Shown here piece after piece: positions 26,183-35,373 of a stretch of 64,000 bases of DNA (its first letter is position 1; every line of letters starts with the position of its first letter). The notes beneath the pieces were generated by a model, which was given only the letters and a program-made list of their open reading frames with translations, was not told where the DNA came from and ran no database searches. The DNA is taken from NCBI RefSeq assembly GCF_001425745.1, contig NZ_LMDF01000001.1, positions 291,154-355,153 on the forward strand, given 5' to 3'. This DNA comes from Caulobacter sp. Root343. GTDB lineage: Bacteria > Pseudomonadota > Alphaproteobacteria > Caulobacterales > Caulobacteraceae. The position numbers and the translations under genes are program-made.

Positions 26183-26716
26183 CTACTCCCGCAGGGTCGC
26201 CGAGCCGGTGTCGATCTCCACGTCCGTCTGGAACTCGACCGGCAGGGCCTTCACGGCGCTGGTGACGTCGGCGCGGATCACGAAGGTGACGGCGTTGGGC
26301 TTGGAAGCGCCGGCGGCCGCGGTGACGTCGAGCCGACGCGGCGCGATCCGCGGCTCGAACCGGCGGATGCCTTCCTTGATTTCACGAGCCCTGGCCAGGA
26401 TCGCGCCGCGCTGCAGCAGCTTGCCCGCCATGTCCGGCACGCCATAGTTCAGCACCGAAGTCGCCACTTCGGGATAAGGTTTGAGGTCCTGGACGGAGCC
26501 CAGATGGGTGGTGTTGAGGATCCAGTTGAGTTCACGCAGCACGGTGGCGCGCAAGGCCGACTCGTTGAAGCGCTCGAGCTTGAGGATCGGATAGAGCCGG
26601 GTGGTGGTCGCGCGGCTGACCTGGCGGGTCTCGATCTTCGGATCGTCCCGCACGCCTTCGATGTCGAGGTCGGCGACCAGCTTGTCGAACAGGGTAGGGT
26701 TGATCCGGGCGGCCAT
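26183..26716 (-). CDS. tssE: TssE, gp25-like baseplate protein
   Basis: A 177-residue protein homologous to the phage T4 baseplate wedge component gp25. It contains the family segment ALRATVLRELNWILNTTHL and a later YPEVATSVLNYGVPDMAG, with the acidic gp25 core near RRFEPRIAPRRLDV. ATG 26716 shares a base with the upstream tagJ stop (TGATG). An in-frame extension further upstream is antisense-like and overlaps tagJ, so it was rejected. TssE nucleates sheath assembly on the TssFG complex. Confidence 0.94.
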   Translation of the reverse strand: MAARINPTLFDKLVADLDIEGVRDDPKIETRQVSRATTTRLYPILKLERFNESALRATVLRELNWILNTTHLGSVQDLKPYPEVATSVLNYGVPDMAGKLLQRGAILARAREIKEGIRRFEPRIAPRRLDVTAAAGASKPNAVTFVIRADVTSAVKALPVEFQTDVEIDTGSATLRE

Positions 26717-27507
26717 CACGCGAAGACCAGACGGCGAAGCGCCAGGATGCCGACGTCCTCGTCCTCGCCGAGCGACCAGAGTTTCTGGCCGACGCCTTCG
26801 TCTCCCAGGGACGCCGCGCGCCAGTCGGTGGCGCGCGCCAGCAGCAGGCCGGCGTCGGTCTCTAGCGGCGTTCCGGGATAGCGGGCGGGCAGCAGGGCGC
26901 CGACCGATTGACCGGTCTTGAATTCGATCTCGACGGGCAGCCAGACCAGGTCGCGCAGGTCCTGGGGACCGTCGCTGGTGACCTTGCGGATCGCATCGAA
27001 GGGCACGAGGCCCCAGCGGCCGTGGATGACCGCTTCCAGCGACGGACCGAAACGCGGGTCGGCGTCGGCGATCCAGTCGAAAGGGCGGTCGTTGAATTGT
27101 CCGGGTGTGTCGGGCGCGGCGTCGAAGGCGCGCTCGCGCGCGGCTCGGGCCTCGTCGTCCTGCGCTTGAATGGCGGCGTTCAGCGCGATGGCCAGGTCGC
27201 CGGCCCAGGCTTCGCCGCCGACCAGCAGGGCGGGGGGCGACTGCCCGGCGAAGGTCTCTTCCCGCGCCATCTCGGCCTTGATCGCCACGTTGTAGGCGAC
27301 CGCCAGCATCTGGGCTTCGGGCGACAGCTGGGTGAGAGCCTTCAGCTGGGCCAGGGCCTTGTCCCATTCGCCGAGAATGCAGAACAGCTGGAACAGGAAC
27401 ATACGCGCCGGCTGATCGTCGGGCGCGCGCTTGACCCTTTCGACAAGGGCCTTGCGCGCGCCGTCCAGATCACCGGCCCGCAGGAGGTCGTCGGCGTCCA
27501 TCGTCAT
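26716..27507 (-). CDS. tagJ: TagJ (ImpE/SciE) accessory protein
   Basis: A 263-residue ImpE/TagJ-family protein. The N-terminal half is a TPR-like helical repeat (MDADDLLRAGDLDGARKAL, PARMFLFQLFCILGEWDKALAQL). The C-terminal half is a mixed domain with FDWIADADPRFGPSLEAVIHGRWGLVPF and DLVWLPVEIEFKTG. In Pseudomonas the homologue binds TssB and is linked to sheath handling with ClpV. It stands between hcp and tssE in the main operon. Start ATG 27507; an internal ATG six bases later is also possible. Confidence 0.92.
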   Translation of the reverse strand: MTMDADDLLRAGDLDGARKALVERVKRAPDDQPARMFLFQLFCILGEWDKALAQLKALTQLSPEAQMLAVAYNVAIKAEMAREETFAGQSPPALLVGGEAWAGDLAIALNAAIQAQDDEARAARERAFDAAPDTPGQFNDRPFDWIADADPRFGPSLEAVIHGRWGLVPFDAIRKVTSDGPQDLRDLVWLPVEIEFKTGQSVGALLPARYPGTPLETDAGLLLARATDWRAASLGDEGVGQKLWSLGEDEDVGILALRRLVFA

Positions 27508-27547
27508 TTTGGCTTCTATGATCTCGCCGAGGACCCGTGCGGGACGC

Positions 27548-28030
27548 TTAGAACTTCACGTTGCCCGCGATGTCCCACTTGAAGTCGCCCGTACCGGCGG
27601 CCTTGCCGGCTTGCGACTGTTCCTTGTAGGCGAACTCGACCTTGGCGAAGTTGAGCGACACGTTCTCGGTGAGGCGATCCTCGCCGCCGCTGCCGCCGGT
27701 CGAGACCGAGGTCACCAGGACGTCGGTCATGGTGATGGTGATGTATTCCAGCGGCGTCTCACCCGCCTTGCGCACGACCAGCGTGGCCTTGCTGATGTGC
27801 TTGCCGTTCGCCGCCGCCAGCATCAACGGCGAGCTGGCCAGATCGACGTACTTCGTGAACGACAGATCCTGCACGTTGACCTTGCCGGCGCCGGCGCCGC
27901 CGCCGACGTGGGCGGTGCCCGAGTTCGTCATGCCCCAGCTCCAGGCCAGGATGTCGATCTCTCCCTTGTGGCTGCTGTCCTTGGACTCGCCACTAATGCC
28001 TTCAAGTTTCAGGAACATATCCACGGCCAT
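27548..28030 (-). CDS. hcp: Hcp (TssD) inner-tube protein
   Basis: A 160-residue Hcp with the family opening MAVDMFLKLEGI.GESKD and the conserved HKGEIDILAWSWGM, SFTKYVDLASSPLM and EYITITMTDVLVTSV strands. Hexameric rings stack to form the T6SS tube expelled by sheath contraction. It has no C-terminal effector extension. ATG 28030 has AGGAG upstream. Gaps of 37 to 40 bp on either side could allow transcript processing and higher hcp output, but I see no promoter there. Confidence 0.97.
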   Translation of the reverse strand: MAVDMFLKLEGISGESKDSSHKGEIDILAWSWGMTNSGTAHVGGGAGAGKVNVQDLSFTKYVDLASSPLMLAAANGKHISKATLVVRKAGETPLEYITITMTDVLVTSVSTGGSGGEDRLTENVSLNFAKVEFAYKEQSQAGKAAGTGDFKWDIAGNVKF

Positions 28031-28067
28031 AAGGCGCTCTCCTCACGAGAAATGATTTTACTGGCAG

Positions 28068-29561
28068 CTAGTTCGCGCTTTTGGGCAGTCGCGAGACCAT
28101 GCTGAGCGACACGTCCATCCCCTCGAGTTGGTAGTGCGGCACCATGCGGAAGACACCGCGGTAGTAGCCTGGGTTCTCGGGGTCGGGGATGACATCCACC
28201 GAAGCGGATTTCAGGGGCTTGCGAGCCTTGTCTTCTTCCGTCGAGAAGTCGGGCTGCATGTCCACGTACTGCATGATCCAGGACTGCAGGTCGCTGGTCA
28301 GGGCCGGGGCCTCGCGGCTGCTGCCGATCCAGTCTCGCACCATGCACTTGAGGTAATGGGCGAACCGGCAGCTGGCGAAGATGTAGGGCAGGCGGGCCGA
28401 CAGATTGGCGCTGGCGGTGGCGTCCGCGTCCTCATAGGCCTTCGGCGCGTGCAGGGTTTGCGCGCCGATGAAGGTGGCCTGATCGGTGTTCTTGCGATGG
28501 ATCAGGGCCATCAGGCCGGCCTTGGAGAGCTCGGCCTCGCGCCGGTCCGAGATCGCGATCTCGGTCGGGCACTTGGCGTCCATGGCCCCGTCGTCGGTCG
28601 GGAACATCGCCGTCGGCAGATCCTCGACCGTGCCGCCGGACTCCACGCCGCGGATGCGCGTGCACCAGCCGTAGGTCTTGAAAGCCTCGGTGATCCGCAC
28701 GCCCAAGGCGTAGGACGCGTTCAGCCACAGATAGTTGTCGTGCTGACCGCCGTCCGTGTCCTCCTCGAAGGCGAACTCCTCGACCGGCTCGCTATTGGCG
28801 CCGTAGAGCGGACGGCCCAGGAAGCGGGGCAGGGTCAGGGCCATGTAGCGGCTGTCGTTCGAAGCCCGGAACGAGCGCCAGGCCATGTAGTCGGTGGCGT
28901 CGAACTGCTTGGCGATATCCCGCGGATTGGCCAGTTCCTGCCAGCTGCTCATACCCAGAAGCTCGGAATCGGCCGCCGCGATGAACGGGGCGTGCGCGGC
29001 CGCGCCGATCTTGGCCAGGCCCTTCATCACCTCGATGTCGGGCGCGGTGTGATCGAAGGCGTAGTCACAGATGAAGGCGCCATAGGGCTGGCCGCCCAAC
29101 TGACCGAACTCGGCCTCGTAGATCTTCTTGAACAGCGGGCTCTGGTCCCAGGCCGCGTCGCGGAACTGCCGCAGCATCTTGCGGGTCTCGTCCTTGGACA
29201 CGTTGAGGACGCGGACCTTCAGGTCCTTGCCCGTCGGGGTGTTGCCGACCAGGTACCAGAGGCCCCGCCAGGCGGATTCCAGCTTCTGGAATTCCTCGTG
29301 GTGGATGATCTTGTTGACCTGTTCGGTCAGCTTGCGATCGATCGCCGCCTTCAGAGCGTCCACGGTCGAGAAGACATCGCCCCCGATGACCTGGGCGTCT
29401 TCCAGCGCCTGCTGGGCCAGGGTCCGGACAGCCTCTTCGATCCGCGCCTGCTTGGCGTCGGTGTTGGGCTTGAATTCCCGTTGCAGCAACGTGGCGAAAT
29501 CGTCGGCCGTGACGGTTTCGTCGGCGGCGGGGGCGACGGTCTGTTGAAGCGTCTCTGCCAT
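28068..29561 (-). CDS. tssC: TssC sheath large subunit
   Basis: A 497-residue VipB/TssC protein. Conserved segments are FQKLESAWRGLWYLV, FDHTAPDIEVMKGLAKIGAAAHAPF, FASCRFAHYLKCMVRD and the C-terminal YYRGVFRMVPHYQLEGMDVSLSMVSRLP. With TssB it forms the contractile sheath. ATG 29561 lies after GGGAGG. A TTG one codon upstream is in frame but less likely. It follows tssB by 41 bp. Confidence 0.97.
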   Translation of the reverse strand: MAETLQQTVAPAADETVTADDFATLLQREFKPNTDAKQARIEEAVRTLAQQALEDAQVIGGDVFSTVDALKAAIDRKLTEQVNKIIHHEEFQKLESAWRGLWYLVGNTPTGKDLKVRVLNVSKDETRKMLRQFRDAAWDQSPLFKKIYEAEFGQLGGQPYGAFICDYAFDHTAPDIEVMKGLAKIGAAAHAPFIAAADSELLGMSSWQELANPRDIAKQFDATDYMAWRSFRASNDSRYMALTLPRFLGRPLYGANSEPVEEFAFEEDTDGGQHDNYLWLNASYALGVRITEAFKTYGWCTRIRGVESGGTVEDLPTAMFPTDDGAMDAKCPTEIAISDRREAELSKAGLMALIHRKNTDQATFIGAQTLHAPKAYEDADATASANLSARLPYIFASCRFAHYLKCMVRDWIGSSREAPALTSDLQSWIMQYVDMQPDFSTEEDKARKPLKSASVDVIPDPENPGYYRGVFRMVPHYQLEGMDVSLSMVSRLPKSAN

Positions 29562-29602
29562 CAAGGCCTCCCAGCGGTAAGGGCGTGCGTGGTCATTCGT
29601 AA

Positions 29603-30118
29603 CTACGCGTTGTTGTCGGGAGCGGAGGCTTTGGCCGCGGCCAGGGCCTTCATCAGCTCGGGATCCTTCAGGACCTTGTCGAGCAGGTCTTGCGCGCCGT
29701 CCTTGCCGTCCATGTAGACCATCAGGTCGTTGAGCTGCTGGCGGGCCTCGAGCAGCTTGGCCAGCGCCGGGACGTTCTTGGCCACCTGGCCGGGGGAGAA
29801 GTCCTCCATCGACCGGAACGTCAGGTCGATGCCGATTTTGCCTTCGCCAGTCAGCGTGTTGTCGGCGGTGAAGGCGGCGCGCGGCGCGATCGCCTCCATC
29901 TTCTGCTCGAAATTGTCCATGTCGAACTCGACGAAGTCGCGCTTGTCGAGCGGCTTCTTCTCGACGTTCGACTTGCCGGAAAGGTCGGACATCACCCCGA
30001 CCACGAACGGAAGCTCGATCTTCTGGCGCGATCCGAAGGTTTCGACTTCGTACTCGATGTGAACGCGGGGTGCGCGGTTCTCTTTAATGAACCTCTGCCC
30101 GCCTTTGTTCGATGCCAT
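29603..30118 (-). CDS. tssB: TssB sheath small subunit
   Basis: A 171-residue VipA/TssB protein with the family signature opening NRAPRVHIEYEVETFG, the segment LPFVVGVMSDLSG, FVEFDMDNFEQKM and GKIGIDLTFRSMEDFSP. It pairs with TssC and presents the site recognised by TagJ or ClpV. An 83-bp A+T-rich gap separates it from tssA. The gap contains the short palindrome CCATCT-T-AGATGG (30166-30178). Confidence 0.97.
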   Translation of the reverse strand: MASNKGGQRFIKENRAPRVHIEYEVETFGSRQKIELPFVVGVMSDLSGKSNVEKKPLDKRDFVEFDMDNFEQKMEAIAPRAAFTADNTLTGEGKIGIDLTFRSMEDFSPGQVAKNVPALAKLLEARQQLNDLMVYMDGKDGAQDLLDKVLKDPELMKALAAAKASAPDNNA

Positions 30119-30201
30119 GATTAATCACCAGAAGTTAGAGCTTACATGGATATTGAAGGCTTGTTCCATCTTAGATGGATGTCAAGTGAAGTTATTTTAT
30201 T

Positions 30202-31218
30202 CTAGGTTGCCTGCTCTCGTTGCTTGCGAGATTGCAGAACCGAGCGCGCCTCATCGAGGCTGCCTGGAGCGATGTCTTCCAAGATCGACATGAAATCCAA
30301 CCCGACCCAATCCCGCGCCCGCCGCATCAGCGTCAGGATCGGGTGTCCCGGCTCCCTCCGCTGGTAGTAGTCGCTGAGCGCATCGAGGGCTCTGACGACG
30401 TCGTCGCGAGTCTCGATACGCGCCCCGACAGAAGCGACGTTTGAAAAGCTTGACGGTGCAACGTGCGGCTGCACGGATGGTTCCGCGATTTCTTCGTTCG
30501 CCGGTTCCGGCAGGAACGCCTGGACGGCCCGGCGCATCTGGCCGAGCGTCTCGTAGGTCGGCTTGAAGTTGGTTCCGCCGCCGTCGTCGGCATTGGCGGT
30601 CAGCACCAGGTCAGCGCGCCGCAGGCTGTCCTCGATCGTGTTCAGGCGCTGGACGATCTCGTCCAAGCCCTCGAGTTGCGATTCCTCGAGCGCGGCCCGG
30701 AACATTCCGTAGCCTTGCTCGCTTTCACCTCCCAAGCGGAACCGTTCGAAGTCGTCGACGGAATAGCGGCCAAGGCGCGGATGATTGATCAGGACGATTT
30801 TGCGCAGCGGCGCGAGGAACTGCGCCTGGCCGGTCAGGGAGTCGCAAGGACCCTTGCGGCCCTGAAAGCCGTAGTCCTCGAGCCGCGGATGGACCGCGGG
30901 CCAGTAGGTTTCGAGCAGGCCGGACAGGTAGCGGGCGCCGACCTCCACGGTCTCAAGCTGGCCGGCGCGCGCGCCGGCGCGACACAGATAGACCGCCAGC
31001 CAAAGGTCCTTGGTGCGACCGCTCTGCTCGGCGATCCCATCGACGACGGGGCGCCAATCGACCTCGGAAGGTTGGGCTTCGACACCCGAGGCGTCGATCG
31101 AGACCTCGGTCTCGAACGCTTGCTCGATCTCGTATCGCGCCGGGTCGTAGGCCAGGTCGGGGCCGGTCGGATCCTCGTCGGATACCGGCGCCAGCAGTCG
31201 ACCAAGATCAAGCGCCAT
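30202..31218 (-). CDS. tssA: TssA cap/organiser protein
   Basis: A 338-residue TssA with the ImpA N-terminal domain (about 1-130). Motifs are LLAPVSDEDPTGPDLAYDP, a conserved WRPVVDGIAEQSGRTKDLWLAVYL stretch, and later FGLAGLLETYWPAVHP-like packing. A C-terminal helical domain contains VRALDALSDYYQRREPGHPI. TssA coordinates baseplate docking and sheath and tube polymerisation. It is the first gene of the ten-gene minus-strand operon and is divergent from vgrG across 198 bp. Confidence 0.93.
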   Translation of the reverse strand: MALDLGRLLAPVSDEDPTGPDLAYDPARYEIEQAFETEVSIDASGVEAQPSEVDWRPVVDGIAEQSGRTKDLWLAVYLCRAGARAGQLETVEVGARYLSGLLETYWPAVHPRLEDYGFQGRKGPCDSLTGQAQFLAPLRKIVLINHPRLGRYSVDDFERFRLGGESEQGYGMFRAALEESQLEGLDEIVQRLNTIEDSLRRADLVLTANADDGGGTNFKPTYETLGQMRRAVQAFLPEPANEEIAEPSVQPHVAPSSFSNVASVGARIETRDDVVRALDALSDYYQRREPGHPILTLMRRARDWVGLDFMSILEDIAPGSLDEARSVLQSRKQREQAT

Positions 31219-31256
31219 GTGTGAAGCCGTCTCAGCTTTTTTCAGAGGTCCGACTG

Positions 31257-31277
31257 CAACCTCGGGCTGCGAGGTTG
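31257..31277. promoter_or_regulatory. Perfect inverted repeat in the tssA-vgrG divergent region
   Basis: CAACCTCG-GGCTG-CGAGGTTG: an 8-bp perfect dyad with a 5-bp centre, flanked by GAC and GTC, 38 bp upstream of the tssA start. It may be an operator or a leader hairpin of the tssA operon. The half CAACCTCG also occurs at about 20496, upstream of ppkA. No convincing sigma-54 or sigma-70 promoter was found in the 198-bp gap. Confidence 0.4.
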
Positions 31278-31416
31278 AGGGTCGAAGAACGGCGCGGAGT
31301 GTGGCCGAACAAACGGATTTGGCAAGTGCATCCGGTTGAGATTTGAAATTTAACGGCTACACCTAGTTGCAATCGTCGGACCGTCGTATGGTAGAGCTTA
31401 GTAACAGGAGCGATTA

Positions 31417-33381
31417 ATGGATCGGCAGGCGGCCATATCTGTCGCTCTCGGTACGGCTAAGCTTAACCTTGAGCGCTTCGAGGCGATCGAACGTCTAAGC
31501 GAGCCCTTTGTTATTGTCGCAGAAGGTTTTTCCGTCGACGAGATCGATTTCCTGCCGCACATCGGCAAGCCCGTGTCGTTCGACGTGGGCGATGAAATGG
31601 ACCATGTCCGCTACTTCCATGGGTTGTTGACGGACGCGGTCCTGACCAAGGTGGACATCAGCGGCGCTCACTATCGCCTAACGGTGAAGCCCTGGTTCGC
31701 GCTGTTGGACCAGAACCTGAACTACCGGATCTTCCAGGACAAAAGCATCATCGACATCGCCAAGCAGGTCTTCGCCGATGCCGGGATGAAGGATGTCGAG
31801 TTCGACAAGCTGACAGGCGCGTACAAGCCGCGGGAATACTGCGTCCAGTACAAGGAGAGCGACTTCAACTTCCTCTCGCGCCTGTTCGAGGACGAAGGGG
31901 TCTATTATTATTTCCGCCATGAGGAGGCCGCCCACAAACTGGTGCTCTGCGACGGCAAGTCAGCGCACCAGCCCGCGCCAGGCTACGAGTCCATCCGTTT
32001 CCTGCCCGTGTCGGGCGACGAGGCGACTACGCCCGACACCTTGTCGGATTGGAACGAGCGGGTCAGCTCGGTCAGCCAAGCCACCGTAACCCTGCGCAGT
32101 TTCGACTTCACCAAGCCTCAGAATCCGGTCGAGGCGGTCGCCAAGGGCGCGGGGCAGCATCCCGGCGACGCGCTGGAGGTCTACGAGTATCTCGGTGACT
32201 TCACCGAGCAGGCCGAAGGCGAGGCGAGGGGGCAATCGCGGCTGGCCGCCAGCCGGGCGCCGCGCAGGCTCTACACCGGCGGCGGCGACGTACTGGGCTT
32301 GGCCTGCGGAGGCCTGTTCACGCTGACGGAAGCCGGGGTCGATCGCTTCAACCAGGAATATCTGATCACCGGCCTCAACCACGTGATCGAGGCCGAGAGC
32401 CATCGCAGCGGCGACGACCGCCAGGCCCGACGGGTGAACGTCGTGGCCATTCCGGGCGACACGCTGTTCCGGCCGCCGCTGAATGCGACCAAACCGGTCT
32501 CCACCGGGGTCGAGACCGCCACGGTGACCGGACCGCCCGGCGAGGTGATTTATGTCGACGAATGGGGGCGCGTGAAGGTGCGGTTCCACTGGGACCGCTC
32601 GCCGGATCAGCCGGGCAAGACCTCGTGCTGGATGCGGGTCTCGCACCACGCCGCCGGCGAAGGCTTCGGCAATGTCGACCACCCGCGCGTCGGGCAGGAA
32701 GTGATCGTCGATTTCCTGAACGGCGACCCGGACCGGCCGATCATCACCGGCCGCGTCTATAACGGTCAGCGCAAGCACGCCTATGACCTGCCCGCCCAAA
32801 AGACGCGGTCGCTCTGGAAGACCCAGACGGTCGGCCGTCTGGGCGATTATAGCGGCGCGGAGAAGACGCCGGCGCCAAACAGCCTCGGCTTCAACGAGAT
32901 CCGCCTGGAGGACAAGGGCGGGGCCGAGGAGATCTACATCCACGCCCAGCGCGCCATGGTGCGCGAGGTGCTGCTGGACGACAGCCTGTCGGTGCAACGC
33001 GACCGCGCCACGCGGGTCGGCCGAGACCGGGTGACGGCGGTCAAGCGCCACGAGACCACCACCGTCGAGACCGGCAACCAGACCCACGAGGTCAGCCAGG
33101 GCAATCGCACCACGACGATCGAGCAGAACGATTCGACCACGATCCGGTCGGGCGACTACTCGGTGAAGGTGGACAAGGGGGCGGTGACAATCGAAGCTGC
33201 CAAGAGCATCACGCTGAAGGTCGGGTCGAGTTCGATCGTCATGGATCCCTCGAAGATCACCCTGAGCTCGCTGACGATCGTCAGTGACGCCACGACCTTG
33301 CAGAGGGTGCTCGGAACCATGACGGAGGTCGATGGTACGACGGCGACCACGATCACGGGCGGCGTCGTCAAGATTAACTAG
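31417..33381 (+). CDS. vgrG: VgrG (TssI) spike protein
   Basis: A 654-residue VgrG. The gp27-like N-terminal half includes YFHGLLTDAVLTKVD and YCVQYKESDFNFLSRLFEDEGVYYYFRHEE. The gp5-like OB domain includes VDEWGRVKVRFHWDR and SCWMRVSHHAAGEGFGNVDHPRVGQEVIVDFLNGDPDRPIITGRVYN in pieces. A C-terminal beta-helix with Asp/Thr-rich repeats ends at VVKIN. There is no C-terminal toxin extension, so effectors must attach through PAAR or Hcp. ATG 31417 has AGGAG upstream. It leads a three-gene plus-strand operon. Confidence 0.97.
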   Translation: MDRQAAISVALGTAKLNLERFEAIERLSEPFVIVAEGFSVDEIDFLPHIGKPVSFDVGDEMDHVRYFHGLLTDAVLTKVDISGAHYRLTVKPWFALLDQNLNYRIFQDKSIIDIAKQVFADAGMKDVEFDKLTGAYKPREYCVQYKESDFNFLSRLFEDEGVYYYFRHEEAAHKLVLCDGKSAHQPAPGYESIRFLPVSGDEATTPDTLSDWNERVSSVSQATVTLRSFDFTKPQNPVEAVAKGAGQHPGDALEVYEYLGDFTEQAEGEARGQSRLAASRAPRRLYTGGGDVLGLACGGLFTLTEAGVDRFNQEYLITGLNHVIEAESHRSGDDRQARRVNVVAIPGDTLFRPPLNATKPVSTGVETATVTGPPGEVIYVDEWGRVKVRFHWDRSPDQPGKTSCWMRVSHHAAGEGFGNVDHPRVGQEVIVDFLNGDPDRPIITGRVYNGQRKHAYDLPAQKTRSLWKTQTVGRLGDYSGAEKTPAPNSLGFNEIRLEDKGGAEEIYIHAQRAMVREVLLDDSLSVQRDRATRVGRDRVTAVKRHETTTVETGNQTHEVSQGNRTTTIEQNDSTTIRSGDYSVKVDKGAVTIEAAKSITLKVGSSSIVMDPSKITLSSLTIVSDATTLQRVLGTMTEVDGTTATTITGGVVKIN

Positions 33382-33389
33382 GACCTGCA

Positions 33390-33947
33390 ATGAAGCGCTG
33401 GAAACAGGTTCGTTGGACCGAGGCGGGCCAAGTCACCGCGATCCTGGGGTGGCCCCTATCCGAGCACGACGCGCAGCCGCCCGAGCTCTTCTTCGATCGG
33501 TTGCTGGCCGAGGGGCGGGATGACGACGCGGCGATGTTCCTCGGCCAGGCCCTGCCACGTTACGAGGCGGTGGCCTGGGCGACCCAGGCCGTCCGCGACC
33601 TGGCGCCGCCCGATCTTCCGCAACGGGACGTGGAAGCTCTGGACGCGGCCTTGCGGTGGCTGACCGACCCCAGCGACAACCGGCGGCGCGCGGCGTTCGA
33701 CGCGGCCGCCAACGCCAGCGGGACCAGTCCCCAGCGAATGTGCGCCCTGGCGGTCTTCTTCTCCGGCGGCTCGTTGGCGCCCGCAGACTTGGAGCCGCTG
33801 CTGGCGCCCAAGGACGCGGCCGGAAAATTCGCCGCCGGGGCGGTGCTGACCGCGGCCACCGACAGTGGTCGACGTCAGGAGGGCTTGCGCGCGGCGCTCG
33901 CTCTCGGCGAGGCTCTGGCCGTCGGCAACGAAGATGGACGTCCATGA
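33390..33947 (+). CDS. T6SS-linked protein of unknown function (DUF6931-like)
   Basis: A 185-residue, predominantly helical, Ala-rich protein with no signal peptide or membrane segment. Visible motifs are AMFLGQALPRYEAVAWATQAVR, a central LTDPSDNRRRAAFDAA and a later AVFFSGGSLAP. Proteins of this type occur between vgrG and fha in other T6SS clusters. I think it is the DUF6931 family, from memory and not certain. It starts 8 bp after vgrG and its stop overlaps the fha start (ATGA), so it is probably made together with Fha. Confidence 0.75.
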   Translation: MKRWKQVRWTEAGQVTAILGWPLSEHDAQPPELFFDRLLAEGRDDDAAMFLGQALPRYEAVAWATQAVRDLAPPDLPQRDVEALDAALRWLTDPSDNRRRAAFDAAANASGTSPQRMCALAVFFSGGSLAPADLEPLLAPKDAAGKFAAGAVLTAATDSGRRQEGLRAALALGEALAVGNEDGRP

Positions 33948-35332
33948 CCCTCGTCCTCACCATCAAGTCTCTGGATCGGCTCGACAACGGCGAGACCGCC
34001 AGGCTGGCCCTGGACCGGCACGGCGCGCGCATCGGCCGGTCGCCGCACATGGACTGGTGCCTGCCCGATCCGCGCAGCTACATCTCCTCGGCCCATTGTG
34101 AGATCGAGTACCATGACGGCGCCTATGTGCTGGTCGATCGCAGCACCAACGGCACCTTCGTCAATCACTCGACCGCGCGGCTTTCCGCGCCACACCGCAT
34201 CGACGACGGCGACGTCATCCTGATCGGACACTATGAGATCGAGGCGCGGCTGGATCAGGCGCCAGCCAATGATCCGGTTCCCGAGCCGGTCGCCTGGAGC
34301 GGTTGGGACAGTCACGGCGCCCGCGAAACGGTCGGCGAGCCCGGCCGTTGGGACCAGCCCGCGCCGAAGGCGGCGATCACCGGGCAGGGGGCCGCGGCGG
34401 GCGCCTGGGCGCCGCCGCGCGTGCGATCCCAGCCGGAGCCCACCTCGGCCTGGACACCCGCATCGCCCGAGGCGCCGCCGCCTTCGGCCTGGTCCAGCGA
34501 GCCACGCGCGCCCGCCGCGCCGTCGGCCGACGACGTTTGGGGGCGGCTGGCGCAGACGAACGAGGTCGATTGGGACCGCGGGTTCGCGCCGGCTCCGGCC
34601 GCCGCGCCGCCAGCGACCGCGCCATCGGGCGCGGCAGCCGCCTGGAGCGCGCCGCCACCCGTCCCGACGACGGGCACGACTCCGCCCGCTCCGCCGCCAC
34701 GATCGCGCGCGCCCGAACCGCGCCCCTCCACGGCCAGCGCCGAATGGAATGCCTTCCTCGGGGGCTCGGGCCTGCGACCGGAGGATCTCGGGGATTCTCC
34801 GCAGCAGGTGCTGGCGACCGCCGGCGGGCTTCTGCGGCGCTTGATGGGCGGCCTCGTGGTGATGCTGGAGGCTCGGGCCCGGGCCAAGGCGCAACTGGGC
34901 GCTCAGGGCACGGCTCTGGAGTTCGACGGCAACAATCCGCTGAAGTTCACGCGATCGGCCGAGCGCGCCTTGGCTCAAATGCTCAATCGCCCCGACCGGG
35001 GCTTCATGCCCTCGGACCGCGCCGTGGAGGACGCTTTTCGAGACCTGCAGGCTCACCAGATGGCGACCTTGATGGCGATGCAGGGCGCATTGGCGTCGAC
35101 CTTGGATCGGTTCTCGCCCTCGGCGATTCGGGCGCGGGCGGAGAACAAGGGCTTGCTGGCCAAGATCGTGCCCGGCGCCCGCGCCGCGGCGCTGTGGCAG
35201 GCCTATGAACGCGAATTCGAAGGCGTCACGCGCGGTTCGGACGAAGCCTTCATGGAAGTCTTCGCCAAGGAATTCCGCGAGGCTTACGAGCGCACCGCCG
35301 CCGACATGAAGGCTAGGCCGCCTCGGGCCTGA
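33944..35332 (+). CDS. fha: Fha/TagH forkhead-associated scaffold protein
   Basis: A 462-residue protein. An N-terminal FHA domain (about 1-100) has the phosphothreonine-binding residues in IGRSPHMD, YISSAHCEIE and DRSTNGTFVNH. A long Pro/Ala-rich linker (about 105-265) leads to the C-terminal VI_FHA domain (270-462) with SPSAIRARAE, LWQAYEREFEG and FAKEFREAYER. Fha reads phosphothreonine made by PpkA and promotes T6SS assembly. Likely ligands here are the TVF motifs of TssL or the kinase. ATG 33944 overlaps the preceding stop; an upstream in-frame extension lies inside that gene and was rejected. Confidence 0.93.
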   Translation: MTLVLTIKSLDRLDNGETARLALDRHGARIGRSPHMDWCLPDPRSYISSAHCEIEYHDGAYVLVDRSTNGTFVNHSTARLSAPHRIDDGDVILIGHYEIEARLDQAPANDPVPEPVAWSGWDSHGARETVGEPGRWDQPAPKAAITGQGAAAGAWAPPRVRSQPEPTSAWTPASPEAPPPSAWSSEPRAPAAPSADDVWGRLAQTNEVDWDRGFAPAPAAAPPATAPSGAAAAWSAPPPVPTTGTTPPAPPPRSRAPEPRPSTASAEWNAFLGGSGLRPEDLGDSPQQVLATAGGLLRRLMGGLVVMLEARARAKAQLGAQGTALEFDGNNPLKFTRSAERALAQMLNRPDRGFMPSDRAVEDAFRDLQAHQMATLMAMQGALASTLDRFSPSAIRARAENKGLLAKIVPGARAAALWQAYEREFEGVTRGSDEAFMEVFAKEFREAYERTAADMKARPPRA

Positions 35333-35364
35333 TCGCCGCCGCGAACGTCTCGGCGGCGATCAGG
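35328..35364. terminator. Perfect-stem hairpin at the fha/pppA convergence
   Basis: CCTGATCGCCGCC (35328-35340) pairs perfectly over 13 bp with GGCGGCGATCAGG (35352-35364) across an 11-base loop. It starts inside the last fha codon and stop. It lies between convergent fha and pppA, so it can act for both. No T tract follows. Confidence 0.6.
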
Positions 35365-35373
35365 CTCGGATGG

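Noticed and set aside
31219..31416. Sigma-54 promoter in the tssA/vgrG gap (TTGGCAAGTGCATCC near 31320)
   Set aside because: GG is present, but the GC at the required -12 spacing is missing.
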